64,000 nucleotides of DNA, from contig NZ_CANKUD010000004.1 of assembly GCF_947486615.1 (NCBI RefSeq), forward strand, positions 425,858 through 489,857. The letters are read 5' to 3'. The position numbers and the translations under genes were made by a program. The DNA is from an uncultured Modestobacter sp. (lineage in GTDB: Bacteria > Actinomycetota > Actinomycetes > Mycobacteriales > Geodermatophilaceae). Under the pieces are notes generated by a model. It did no database searches. It saw nothing but the letters and a program-made list of their open reading frames with translations, and was not told where the DNA came from. Shown one piece after another: positions 7,605 to 14,944 of this stretch; the first letter of the stretch is position 1; every line of letters begins with the position of its first letter.

Positions 7605-7648
7605 CCATCCGCAGGGCACCCGCCAGCGATCCGCAAGAGAACCGCAAG
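7605..7648 (-). promoter_or_regulatory. Array of four 11-bp direct repeats (OmpR/PhoB-type operator)
   Basis: Read on the minus strand, four contiguous 11-base units occur: CTTGCGGTTCT, CTTGCGGATCG, CTGGCGGGTGC and CCTGCGGATGG. They end 66 bases before the TasA ATG. The same four-unit order (CTTGCGG, CTTGCGG, CTGGCG, nCTGCGG) recurs at 52543-52586, 63 bases before the second TasA gene. Eleven-base direct repeats are the classic spacing for OmpR/PhoB winged-helix dimers. The regulator at 4111-4815 is the natural candidate. Confidence 0.7.
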
Positions 7649-7660
7649 AAGAGGTCGACG

Positions 7661-7796
7661 GACCCTGCGGTCCCCACGCACCGGTGCGCGGTCGGACTCT
7701 GCGGTCCCGGCCGCGCCGCGCACGGCCGCATCCTGCGGTCATCGCCGCGCCGGCGCACGGCGGACCGTGCGGCCCGTGGCGCCACGGTGTCGGCCC
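7661..7796. repeat. Four tandem copies of a 34-bp repeat
   Basis: Four degenerate 34-base units start at 7661, 7695, 7729 and 7763. Each has CTGCGGTC or a close variant at the same offset (7665, 7699, 7733, 7767), followed by a GC-rich CCGCGC..GCACGG segment. They lie upstream of the 11-bp repeat array of the TasA operon. The CTGCGG core resembles the fourth 11-bp unit in opposite orientation, so they may be auxiliary binding sites. With the array, leader hairpin and kinase terminator, they account for most of the 7539-7873 gap. Confidence 0.7.
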
Positions 7797-7822
7797 GTGC
7801 GAGGGCCGGCTGCGGAGACGGC

Positions 7823-7855
7823 GACGCCCCCGCCGGGCGGACCGGCGGGGGCGTC
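7823..7855 (-). terminator. Terminator of the histidine kinase operon
   Basis: GACGCCCCCGCCGG and CCGGCGGGGGCGTC form a perfect 14-bp stem with a five-base loop (GCGGA), 18 bases past the kinase stop codon. It separates the kinase transcript from the TasA promoter region. Confidence 0.85.
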
Positions 7856-7873
7856 GTGGGGGAGCGGGGGCGG

Positions 7874-9319
7874 TCAGGCCGCGGGGACGCCGTCCAGGGG
7901 CAGGGTGAGGGTGAACGTCGTCCCGCGGCCCTCGACGCTGGAGACGTCCAGGGTGCCGCCGTGCGCGGTGGTGATCGCCTTGGTGATGGTCAGCCCGAGC
8001 CCCACCCCGGGGACGGCGTTGCGCCGGGCCGTCGAGGCGCGGAAGAAGCTGGTGAACAGCTGCCCCTGCTCGCCGGAGGGGATGCCCACCCCGGTGTCGC
8101 TCACCGAGAGCAGCGCCACCGGCCGCCCGCCGGGCACCTCCTGTTCGCCGACCGTGCCGTCCTCGTGCTGCCACCCCTGCCGCAGGCGCAGGGTCACCTG
8201 GCCGCCGCCGGGGGTGAACTTGACCGCGTTGGAGACCAGGTTGTCGCAGGCCTGCCCCAGCCGGAGGGCGTCCCCGCGGACGACCGGTCCGGTGGCCGGG
8301 GCCTCCACCGAGACCGCCACCCCGCGGGCCGCCGCCGTCACCCGGGCGGTCTCCTCGGCGGCCCGGACGACCCCGGCCAGGTCGACGTCCTCGGGCTGGA
8401 GGGTGAAGCGGCCGGCGTCCACCTGAGCGGTGAACAGCAGGTCGCCGACCAGCCGCAGCAGCCGCTGGGCGTTGCGCTCGACGGTGCCGAGGTACTGCCG
8501 CTGCTCGGCGGTCAGCGGCTGCTCCTCGTCGTCCATGACCAGCTCGAGGTAGCCGAGGATCGAGCTGAGCGGGGTGCGCAGCTCGTGGGAGATCAGGCTG
8601 ACGAACTGGTCCTTGAGCCGCTCGGCGGCCCGGGCCTCGGTCATGTCGGTGCCCACGAAGTTCCAGCCGGCCTGCTCGCCGTCGTCGTCGGTGCGCGGGG
8701 TGATCGCCACCGAGACGGTGAGCCGGCGGCCGTCGGCGGTGAGGTACGTCCAGTCCCGGACGTCGCTGCCGTGCTCCCGCGCCCCCTGGACCAGGCTGGT
8801 GAACCGCTCCGCGGGCGTGCCCGGGGACTCCTCGAGGCCCAGCTCCTCGGGCGCGTGGAAGTCGGTGATCGACCGGCTGCGGACGACGTCGGCGCGAGGG
8901 AGCCCGAGCATCCGTTCCGCGCCGGGGTTCCACACCCGGATGAGCCCGTCCGGGTCGGTGCCGATGATCGACTGCTCGGTCACCGCGTCGATCACGCTGG
9001 TCATGGTCTGGGCACGGGCCCGCATCATCCGGGTGGCGACCTCGAGCTCGTCGGCGGTCGACCGGCCGCGGGAGACCAGCTCCAGCCGCTGCGCCTCCAG
9101 CTCCTGCGCAGCGGCCAGCTGGCCGCGCAGCCGGCGGGTCAGCTCCAGGACGGCGCCGAGGACGGTGACCGCAGCCAGCACGGGGACCGGCGCGGGCGGG
9201 CGGGACAGCAGCACCGCCAGGCCCGCGACGGTGGCCACGGCGAGCGCGATCGGCAGGGCGTGCGAGGAGGTGGGTCGCTGCACGGCCGCTGGCTGCGCCG
9301 GGGCGACGACGGCGCTCAT
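7874..9319 (-). CDS. PAS domain sensor histidine kinase
   Basis: The 481-residue protein has two N-terminal membrane helices (residues about 20-60), a coiled linker, a PAS domain (about residues 105-225, beginning VIDAVTEQSIIGTDPDG), a HisKA dimerisation domain with FVSLISHELRTPLSS, and a HATPase domain with the N box CDNLVSNAVKF, the G1 box VSDTGVGIP and the G2 box GVGLGLTITKAI. All catalytic motifs are intact. The ATG overlaps the stop of the single-domain receiver gene by four bases (ATGA), so the two are co-translated. Its position directly before the TasA operon suggests it senses a signal relevant to surface-fibre production, but its output regulator is not fused to it. Confidence 0.9.
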   Translation of the reverse strand: MSAVVAPAQPAAVQRPTSSHALPIALAVATVAGLAVLLSRPPAPVPVLAAVTVLGAVLELTRRLRGQLAAAQELEAQRLELVSRGRSTADELEVATRMMRARAQTMTSVIDAVTEQSIIGTDPDGLIRVWNPGAERMLGLPRADVVRSRSITDFHAPEELGLEESPGTPAERFTSLVQGAREHGSDVRDWTYLTADGRRLTVSVAITPRTDDDGEQAGWNFVGTDMTEARAAERLKDQFVSLISHELRTPLSSILGYLELVMDDEEQPLTAEQRQYLGTVERNAQRLLRLVGDLLFTAQVDAGRFTLQPEDVDLAGVVRAAEETARVTAAARGVAVSVEAPATGPVVRGDALRLGQACDNLVSNAVKFTPGGGQVTLRLRQGWQHEDGTVGEQEVPGGRPVALLSVSDTGVGIPSGEQGQLFTSFFRASTARRNAVPGVGLGLTITKAITTAHGGTLDVSSVEGRGTTFTLTLPLDGVPAA

Positions 9320-9720
9320 GCCCGGCTCCCGGCCGCCGCGAGCGAGCGCACCTGCCCGACGAGGGCCGCCACGGTGAACGGCTTGGGCAGGTAGGCGTCG
9401 GCACCGGCGGCCAGACCGCGGGCGACGTCGTCGGGAGAGGCGCCGGCGGAGAGCAGCAGCACCCGGCAGCCGGCGGTCACCGGGTCCTCGCGGAGCGCGG
9501 CGCACACCTCCAGCCCGGTGGCGCCGGGCATCGACACGTCCAGGACCACCAGGTCGGGGCGTTCGGCCCGCGCCGCAGCGAGGGCCTGGGGGCCGTCGGC
9601 GACGGCGGCGACCACCGTGCACGCGGCCTTGCGCACGGCGAGGGTGACGAGCAGGCGGATGTCCTCCTCGTCGTCGGCGACCAGCACGCGTGCGGCTGCC
9701 TCTCCGGTCTCGCGGTCCAC
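9316..9720 (-). CDS. Single-domain response regulator (CheY/Spo0F-like)
   Basis: The 134-residue protein consists of one receiver domain with all active-site residues: the acidic pair in VADDEED, the phosphoacceptor in VVLDVSMPGATG, a Ser/Thr in LLLSAG and the lysine in LPKPFT. It has no output domain, so it either passes phosphate on or acts by protein contact. GTG 9720 is preceded by GAGGAG at good spacing; the frame is open further upstream but without a site. It is the first gene of the pair with the histidine kinase, which overlaps it by four bases. Confidence 0.85.
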   Translation of the reverse strand: MDRETGEAAARVLVADDEEDIRLLVTLAVRKAACTVVAAVADGPQALAAARAERPDLVVLDVSMPGATGLEVCAALREDPVTAGCRVLLLSAGASPDDVARGLAAGADAYLPKPFTVAALVGQVRSLAAAGSRA

Positions 9721-9850
9721 CGTGTCGCGCTCCTCTGCGGGCGTGGCCCGCCCCCGACCGGGACGGACTGCGTCAGGTCGGGCAACGGCAGGTGTGCGGC
9801 GGTGCTGGAGCCGGGCCTCACCCGGGGGAGCGAGCCGGCCGCAGACACAC

Positions 9851-9884
9851 GTCGGGCCCCGGTGCAGCTGCACCGGGGCCCGAC
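9851..9884 (-). terminator. Perfect palindromic terminator
   Basis: The 34 bases 9851-9884 are a perfect palindrome (GTCGGGCCCCGGTGCAG and its complement), 16 bases beyond the stop of the DUF3618 gene. It closes the three-gene stress operon and insulates the downstream receiver/kinase pair. Confidence 0.85.
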
Positions 9885-9900
9885 GGGGTGTCGCGGTCGA

Positions 9901-10533
9901 TCAGGAGGAGGCGTGCCCCTGGACCGTCTGGCGGGACTCCTGGGCCTGGCCCTGGACGTCCTTGGCCGCGCTCTGGCCCTCGGACCTGACCGTCTCCACG
10001 CCGTCCTGCGCGGTGGTCTTGACCTGCTCCACGGCGTCCTGGGCCATCGGCTTGAGGTTGTCGCCGATCTCCTGGGCCACGTTCTTGGCCTGGTCGACCA
10101 ACGGCTGGGAGTTGTCCTTGACCGCGGACTCGGCCTGCGCGGCGAGCTGCTTCTCCTTCTCGCTGGTGGGCAGGAGGGAGGAGACGAGCCAGCCGACACC
10201 GAAGGCGATCATGCCGGCGGCGAGGGGGTTGCCCTGCGCCTGACGCTGGATGGTGTCGGGAGCCTGCTGGATGGCGCCCTTGGCGTTCTGCGCCGCGTCC
10301 TGCGCGTTGCCCTGGGCGTGCGAGGCGTGCTGGCCCACCTGGTCACGGGTGTCGTGTGCGGCCCCGAAGACCTTGTCCTTGAGCCCGGTCATCCCGCTCT
10401 TGGCCTTGCCGACGCGACGGTCCACCACCCGGGTCGGGTTGACCTTCTCGTTCAGCGCGTCCACGTCGTAGCTGAGGTTGGAGCGGGTGTCCTCGATCTG
10501 GCGGCGGATCACATCCGGGTCACTGCTGGTCAT
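9901..10533 (-). CDS. DUF3618 domain protein with amphipathic helices
   Basis: The 210-residue protein begins with the DUF3618 signature (DVIRRQIEDTRSNLSYDVDALNEKVNP), has a short hydrophobic stretch near residues 105-120 (PLAAGMIAFGVGWLVSSLL) and long Ala/Gln/Lys-rich segments before and after it that should form amphipathic or coiled helices. Such proteins accompany holin-superfamily membrane proteins in actinobacteria and are thought to belong to cell-envelope stress functions; no biochemical role is established. It is the third gene of an operon with 10568-11236 and 11233-12060. Confidence 0.75.
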   Translation of the reverse strand: MTSSDPDVIRRQIEDTRSNLSYDVDALNEKVNPTRVVDRRVGKAKSGMTGLKDKVFGAAHDTRDQVGQHASHAQGNAQDAAQNAKGAIQQAPDTIQRQAQGNPLAAGMIAFGVGWLVSSLLPTSEKEKQLAAQAESAVKDNSQPLVDQAKNVAQEIGDNLKPMAQDAVEQVKTTAQDGVETVRSEGQSAAKDVQGQAQESRQTVQGHASS

Positions 10534-10567
10534 GTCGATTCTCCTTGGGGAGTAGCTGAGGGGTGGG

Positions 10568-11236
10568 TCAGGAGGGCTTGAGCGCGCCGGGGACCTGCTG
10601 GAGCGTGTCCACCGTCTGCTCGGGCTTGGGGTCGAGCCGCTTGAACCGGCTCGTGTCCACCTGCGTGACCCGCTTGGGGTCGACCCGCTTGAGCTGCTTG
10701 CGGCCCATCGAGTAGAGGACCGCGCCGACGATCGCCCAGAGCACCCCGACGATCAGCGCGGCGAGGCCGGCGTCCATCAGGTTCTCCAGGCCCCACCAGA
10801 GGGCGAAGCTCAGGAACAGCGCGACCATGTAGCCGGCGAACCCGGCGCCGCCGAGCATCCCGGCGCCCTTGCCGGCCTTGGCCGCCTCTTCCTTCGCGGC
10901 GCTGCTGGCCTTGTTCGCCTCGTCCTTGGCGATCCCGATGGCCTCGTCCGCCTCGGCCCGGATCTCGGCCTTGGCGAGCTCGAGCTCCTGGCGCATCAGC
11001 GTGGACAGGTCCTTGCTGACCTCGCCGAGCAGCTGACCGACCGAGATGTCCTCGACCACGGGGTGGCCCTCGTCGGTCATCGGCTGCGCGGTGTTGCCAT
11101 AGGCGGCATTGGTGGGCTGCTCGCCGTACGGCTCGGTGGTGGGGGGCGGGGCGTACCCGGTCGTGCCGCCCGCGGCGTACCCGGTGCCGGGCTCGCCGTA
11201 CGGCTGCGCGCCGGGGGCGCCGCTCGGATGGCTCAC
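10568..11236 (-). CDS. Phage holin family (superfamily III-like) membrane protein
   Basis: The 222-residue protein has a Pro/Gly/Tyr-rich N-terminal tail (residues 1-50), a helix typical of the family (VGQLLGEVSKDLSTLMRQELELAKAEI), an Ala/Lys-rich amphipathic helix, two transmembrane segments at about residues 128-150 and 157-178, and a basic C-terminal tail. Despite the family name this is a cellular protein: such genes sit with DUF3618 genes across actinobacteria and no phage genes are nearby. The ATG overlaps the stop of the gene upstream. The role in envelope stress is inferred from context. Confidence 0.75.
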   Translation of the reverse strand: MSHPSGAPGAQPYGEPGTGYAAGGTTGYAPPPTTEPYGEQPTNAAYGNTAQPMTDEGHPVVEDISVGQLLGEVSKDLSTLMRQELELAKAEIRAEADEAIGIAKDEANKASSAAKEEAAKAGKGAGMLGGAGFAGYMVALFLSFALWWGLENLMDAGLAALIVGVLWAIVGAVLYSMGRKQLKRVDPKRVTQVDTSRFKRLDPKPEQTVDTLQQVPGALKPS

Positions 11237-12060
11237 TGCTGGCCCCCGCCGGGGGTGCGCGCCGGGTCGTCCCAGCCGGAGGTGGTGTCCGTGGTCTCCG
11301 TGGTGTCGACCGGCGGGACCGTGCCGTACGGCGGCGGCGGGACCGAACCGGTGGTGCCGGTGGTCGCGTAGCCGGCGGTACCGGTGGTCTCGTACCCGGT
11401 GGTCTCGTACGCCGCCGTCGTCTCGTAGCCGGTGGCCGCGTACCCGGGGGTCGCGGTGCCGGCGACGTAGTTGGTGCCGGCGTAGTCGGAACCGGTCTGC
11501 GGGCCGTTGCCCGAGGGGCCCTGGTCCTTGTGCGAGGCGACGACGCCGGTGGTCAGCCGGCCCGCGGCGATGCCGGCGATGGCGGCGCCGAGCAGGAACA
11601 CACCGGGCTTGCGGCGGGCGAAGCGGCGGACCTCGTCCACCAGCTCACCGGGCTCGCGGTCGGAGACCCAGCCGGCGAGCTGCTCGACCTTGTCCCCGGC
11701 CTGGCGGACCAGGTCGGCGGCGGGGCCGGACGGCGTCTGGTCGCTGCCGTCGACCATGATGCGGAGCTGCTGGGCGATCTCGTTCAGCCCCTGGCCGGCC
11801 TTCTGCTGGCCGTTGCGGGCCTGCTCCTGGAGCTGCGAGCGACCCTGGGCCACCATGTCCTGGGCCTGGCGCTTGGTCTCCTGGGTGACCTGCTTGGCCT
11901 GGTCGGCAGCGGTCGAGGCGACCTGCGACCCGGCGTGCCCGGCGCTCTGGCCGACGTTGCGGGCCTGGTCCTTGGCGACGTCCTTGGTGGACGGGCTGTC
12001 GGACGGAGAGGACGCGCCGCTGGGCGGGGACTGCGTCGGGGTGTCGATGGAGTGAGTCAT
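11233..12060 (-). CDS. Membrane-associated stress protein, first gene of the DUF3618 operon
   Basis: The 275-residue protein starts at an ATG behind a perfect AGGAGG site. It has a Ser/Pro-rich start, a long Gln/Ala/Lys-rich helical region (residues about 30-115), a conserved-looking module with VDEVRRFARRKPGVFLLGAAIAGIAAGRL carrying one membrane segment (about residues 160-185), and a Tyr/Thr/Gly-rich tail of degenerate repeats (GYETTAAYETTGYETTGTAGYATTG). The tail should be disordered and resembles the tail of the next gene's product. Function unknown; a SigB/SigF-like promoter lies upstream. Confidence 0.7.
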   Translation of the reverse strand: MTHSIDTPTQSPPSGASSPSDSPSTKDVAKDQARNVGQSAGHAGSQVASTAADQAKQVTQETKRQAQDMVAQGRSQLQEQARNGQQKAGQGLNEIAQQLRIMVDGSDQTPSGPAADLVRQAGDKVEQLAGWVSDREPGELVDEVRRFARRKPGVFLLGAAIAGIAAGRLTTGVVASHKDQGPSGNGPQTGSDYAGTNYVAGTATPGYAATGYETTAAYETTGYETTGTAGYATTGTTGSVPPPPYGTVPPVDTTETTDTTSGWDDPARTPGGGQQ

Positions 12061-12285
12061 CGTTCCTCCTCGTCGTTCGTGGGCTGTCCGGAGAGTGCTG
12101 GTGTGTGCGTGTGCTGGGCATCCGTGCCCGGGCCGGCCCTCACCGGGCACGCCGCATGACCAGCCGAGGAGGCCGGCACGACATGCCAGGTGACGGGACG
12201 ACGTTCGGACACTCATGTGCCCTGGACGTGACGCTCCGGGGGGCCCACCGTGGTCTCGGTGGGGCGCCGTTCCGTTGGTGGGCTT

Positions 12286-12312
12286 GTACCCCTCGCCGGG
12301 ACGGATGCAAAC
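12286..12312 (-). promoter_or_regulatory. SigB/SigF-type stress promoter for the DUF3618 operon
   Basis: On the minus strand GTTTG (12308-12312) and GGGTAC (12286-12291) are separated by 16 bases, matching the GTTT-N14-17-GGGTA consensus of actinobacterial stress sigma factors. The predicted start gives a leader of about 220 bases before the ATG at 12060. The 12061-12429 intergenic region otherwise holds only this promoter and the iron box for the divergent gene. Confidence 0.6.
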
Positions 12313-12388
12313 GACGATCTACGGAAATGCCGGGTCTCATTTGGGTGTCCGGATCCGCACGGAGGTCCCGCGTAGGCTCGCCGGCAAG

Positions 12389-12408
12389 AGGGAAGGCAAG
12401 CCTTCCCT
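12389..12408 (+). promoter_or_regulatory. IdeR/DtxR-like iron box
   Basis: AGGGAAGGC-AA-GCCTTCCCT is a perfect 9-bp inverted repeat 21 bases before the siderophore-interacting protein start. Aligned over 12392-12410 it matches most positions of the DtxR/IdeR consensus TTAGGTTAGCCTAACCTAA, including the AGG..AGCCT core. It should bind iron-loaded repressor and shut off the reductase gene when iron is plentiful (inference). Confidence 0.65.
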
Positions 12409-12429
12409 GACTCGGTCGAGGAGGTCCTG

Positions 12430-13293
12430 GTGAGCAGTCCGGCGAGAGGTGGGGGCGGTCGGCGTCCCCGGGTCGCGCGGGTCGGCGAGGTGCTGCGCAC
12501 CTCGCGGGTGACCCCGCACATGATCCGGGTCGTGCTGGGCGGTGAGGGGCTGGCCGACTTCCCGGCCGGGGAGTTCACCGACCACTACGTGAAGCTGCTC
12601 TTCCCGCCGCCGGGGGCGCCCTACTCGGCGCCCTTCGACGTGGAGCAACTGCGGGCGGAGCTGCCCGCGGAGCTCTGGCCGGTCACCCGCACCTACACCG
12701 TGCGGGCCTGGGACGCGGCCGCCGGCGAGCTGACCATCGACTTCGTGCACCACGGGGACACCGGCCTCGCCGGCCCGTGGGCGGCGAAGGCCGCTCCGGG
12801 GGACCGGATCCAGTTCTTCGGGCCCGGTGGTGCCTATGCCCCGAGCCCGGACGCCGACTGGCACCTGCTGGTCGGGGACGAGAGCGCGCTGCCGGCCATC
12901 GGCGCGGCGCTGCCCCGGCTGCCGGACGGGGCGCCGGCCCTGGTGTTCGTCGAGGTCGAGGGCCCGGCGGAGCAGCAGTCGGACCTCGTGCTCCGCGAGG
13001 GAGTCTCGGTGGTGTGGGTGCACCGCGGCGACGGCGCCCCCGGGGAGGCGCTGGTGACGGCGGTCAAGGCGGTGGAGCTGCCCGCCGGCACCGGGCACGT
13101 GTTCGTGCACGGGGAGGCCGGCCTGGTCAAGGACCTGCGCCTGCACCTGCGCAGCGAGCGCGGGCTGGACCCGGCCTTCAGCTCGGTCTCCGGTTACTGG
13201 CGGGCGGGCCGCACCGAGGACCGCTGGCAGGCCGAGAAGCCGGAGTGGAACGCCGAGGTCGAGGCGGCCGAGCAGGCGCTCGCGGTCGGCTGA
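12430..13293 (+). CDS. Siderophore-interacting protein (NAD(P)H-dependent ferric siderophore reductase)
   Basis: The 287-residue flavoprotein belongs to the ViuB/SIP family, which releases iron by reducing ferric siderophores in the cytoplasm. It has an N-terminal FAD-binding barrel with RTYTVRAWD and the HHGDTGLAGPWA loop, then a C-terminal NAD(P)H-binding domain starting LLVGDESALPAI and ending with a GYWRAGRTEDRW signature. GTG 12430 has GAGGAGG upstream. The iron box upstream and the iron-siderophore binding lipoprotein at 18658-19623 indicate iron-limitation control. A strong hairpin overlaps its stop codon. Confidence 0.9.
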   Translation: MSSPARGGGGRRPRVARVGEVLRTSRVTPHMIRVVLGGEGLADFPAGEFTDHYVKLLFPPPGAPYSAPFDVEQLRAELPAELWPVTRTYTVRAWDAAAGELTIDFVHHGDTGLAGPWAAKAAPGDRIQFFGPGGAYAPSPDADWHLLVGDESALPAIGAALPRLPDGAPALVFVEVEGPAEQQSDLVLREGVSVVWVHRGDGAPGEALVTAVKAVELPAGTGHVFVHGEAGLVKDLRLHLRSERGLDPAFSSVSGYWRAGRTEDRWQAEKPEWNAEVEAAEQALAVG

Positions 13294-13307
13294 CCGCGAG
13301 CGCCTGC
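13272..13307. terminator. Bidirectional terminator overlapping the stop codon
   Basis: GCAGGCGCTCGCGGTC (13272-13287) pairs perfectly with GACCGCGAGCGCCTGC (13292-13307) around a four-base loop. The stop codon of the siderophore reductase (13291-13293) lies at the loop edge, so the left arm is coding sequence. It serves both convergent genes. Confidence 0.85.
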
Positions 13308-13310
13308 GGG

Positions 13311-13976
13311 TCACATGTCGCGGTAGCGCTTCGCCGCCGCGGTGGCCGCGCGCAGGCCCTCGGCGTCCAGGCGGGCGCCGTAGCCGGGGGTGTCCCGCTG
13401 GATGCGCCAGCCCTCGGCCAGCGGGCCGAGGTCGACGGTGTCGAAGCCGATCGCGTCGATGAACGCGACCACCTGCTCCTTGGCGGCTGCGTCGTCCCCG
13501 GCCACGGCCAGCGCGCGCCGGTGCGGGGTGCCGGCGGGGGTGGCGTCCCCGGTGATGTCGGCGGCACCGATGTGGTTGAACGCCTTGACCACCCGGGAGG
13601 TGGGCAGGTGGGCCTGCAGCAGCTCGGCGGTCGTCGTGGACTCGTCGTCCAGCTCGGCCACCTGCCCGTCCCGCTGGGGGTAGTAGTTGTTGGTGTCGAT
13701 CACGACCTTGCCGGCCAGTGGCTCGACCGGGACGTGCGGCACCGCCTTCAGCGGGATGGTGACCACGGCGAGGTCGGCGGCGGCCGCCGCCCCGGCCGCG
13801 GTGTCGGCGCGCACCTGACCGCGGCGTCCCGGCCGGGCCTCCAGCGCGGACACCAGTTCGGTGAGCGTCTCCGGACCGCGGGAGTTGCTGATCACCACGT
13901 CGTGGCCGGCGGCGAGTGCTGCCTGGGCGAGCGCCGTGCCGATGTGGCCGGCGCCGATGATCCCGAGAGTCGTCAT
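13311..13976 (-). CDS. NADPH-dependent F420 reductase-like oxidoreductase
   Basis: The 221-residue protein begins MTTLGIIGAGHIGTALAQ, an NADP-binding Rossmann motif with ISNSRGPE after strand beta-2, which is the NADP-selecting SNSRG signature of the F420-reductase/YadQ-like family. Later VVIDTNNYYPQRDG and VVKAFNHIGA match the same family. Members move hydride between NADPH and coenzyme F420 or act on unknown substrates. A deazaflavin-dependent enzyme at 15719-16165 makes an F420 link plausible but unproven. The ATG at 13976 is chosen by the Rossmann motif position. Confidence 0.8.
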   Translation of the reverse strand: MTTLGIIGAGHIGTALAQAALAAGHDVVISNSRGPETLTELVSALEARPGRRGQVRADTAAGAAAAADLAVVTIPLKAVPHVPVEPLAGKVVIDTNNYYPQRDGQVAELDDESTTTAELLQAHLPTSRVVKAFNHIGAADITGDATPAGTPHRRALAVAGDDAAAKEQVVAFIDAIGFDTVDLGPLAEGWRIQRDTPGYGARLDAEGLRAATAAAKRYRDM

Positions 13977-14017
13977 GCCGGTCGACAACCCGGCGGGCGC
14001 GGCGGGGCTTCCCCGGT

Positions 14018-14944
14018 TCAGCCCAGGTCGTCGGTGGCGAAGGTGTCGCACTGCGCCGGGTCGCCGGTGGCGTAGCCGGTGCTGAACCACCGCTGCCGCT
14101 GTTCCGAGGAGCCGTGGGTGAACGACCCCTCGTCCACGGTGCCCCCGCCCAGCTCCTCCTGGATGAAGTCGTCACCGATCCGGCCGGCGGTGTCCAGGGC
14201 GCGGGCGATGTCGTCGTCGGTGATGTCGACGATGAGCGGCTCGCCCGTCTCGTCGGGCACCGTCTCGGCGTGATCGGCCCAGGCGCCGGCGAAGCAGTCG
14301 GCCTGCAGTTCCAGGCGCACGCTGCCGCTCGTCGGGCCGGCGTCACCGGGCTGCACCTGCTCGTTGATCCCCAACAGGTTCTGCACGTGGTGGCCGTACT
14401 CGTGGGCCAGGACGTAGGCGTTGACGAAGGCTCCGCCCTGGGCCCCGAACCGGGTCTGCAGGTCGTCGAAGAAGGTCAGGTCGATGTAGACCTGCGCGTC
14501 GGCCGGGCAGTAGAACGGGCCGCTGCCGCTGGTGGCCCCGCCGCACGCGGTCTGCACCTGGTCGGCGAAGAAGACGGTGTCGGCCGGCTGGTAGTCCGCG
14601 CCGAGGGTGGCGCCCCAGTAGTCCTGGATCGAGTCGATGCTGGCGACGACGGCGCACTCGGTGGAGGTGTTGGCGTCGGCCACCTCGTCGCAGGAGGCGG
14701 CCAGCTCGCTGTTGTCGAACGTCTGCCCGGGGCCCTGACCAGCGCCCAGGCCGTCGAAGCCGCCCACCGGCGAGGTGCCGCCTCCGCCACCGCCGCCGAG
14801 CACCTGGAACAGGACGACGACGACCAGCCCGACGAGGCCGAGGCCGCCACCGCCGACCGCCAGCCCGCGCCCGCCACCGCCTCCGCGGCCCCGCCGGTCC
14901 TGGACGCCGGAGGTGTCCAGCCGGCCGCGCTCCCGGAACCTCAT
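14018..14944 (-). CDS. Neutral zinc metallopeptidase, membrane-anchored (YpfJ/KPN_02809 type)
   Basis: The 308-residue protein has a basic, Gly/Arg-rich N-terminus, one transmembrane helix (residues about 33-50) and an extracytoplasmic domain. The zinc site is HEYGHH (two His ligands and the catalytic Glu) with the third ligand in LELQADCFAG. Conserved cysteines (SCDEV, TECAV, ACGG, YCPAD, QCDTF) suggest disulphides outside the membrane. This is the widespread putative neutral zinc metallopeptidase family with no known substrate. The start overlaps the stop of the SIMPL gene by four bases. Confidence 0.88.
   Translation of the reverse strand: MRFRERGRLDTSGVQDRRGRGGGGGRGLAVGGGGLGLVGLVVVVLFQVLGGGGGGGTSPVGGFDGLGAGQGPGQTFDNSELAASCDEVADANTSTECAVVASIDSIQDYWGATLGADYQPADTVFFADQVQTACGGATSGSGPFYCPADAQVYIDLTFFDDLQTRFGAQGGAFVNAYVLAHEYGHHVQNLLGINEQVQPGDAGPTSGSVRLELQADCFAGAWADHAETVPDETGEPLIVDITDDDIARALDTAGRIGDDFIQEELGGGTVDEGSFTHGSSEQRQRWFSTGYATGDPAQCDTFATDDLG

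Noticed and set aside
7661..7796. A short CRISPR array
   Set aside because: The 34-base period is made of whole degenerate units without distinct repeat and spacer parts, and no cas genes are present.
4111..9720. A complete Spo0F-Spo0B-Spo0A-like phosphorelay controlling TasA
   Set aside because: The kinase, single-domain receiver and output regulator are intact, but the only Hpt-like domain lacks its phosphorylatable histidine and its fused receiver lacks the Asp, so no phosphate shuttle is visible here.
10568..11236. Phage holin as a sign of prophage
   Set aside because: The family is cellular in actinobacteria, the neighbours are DUF3618-type stress genes, and no other phage genes are present.
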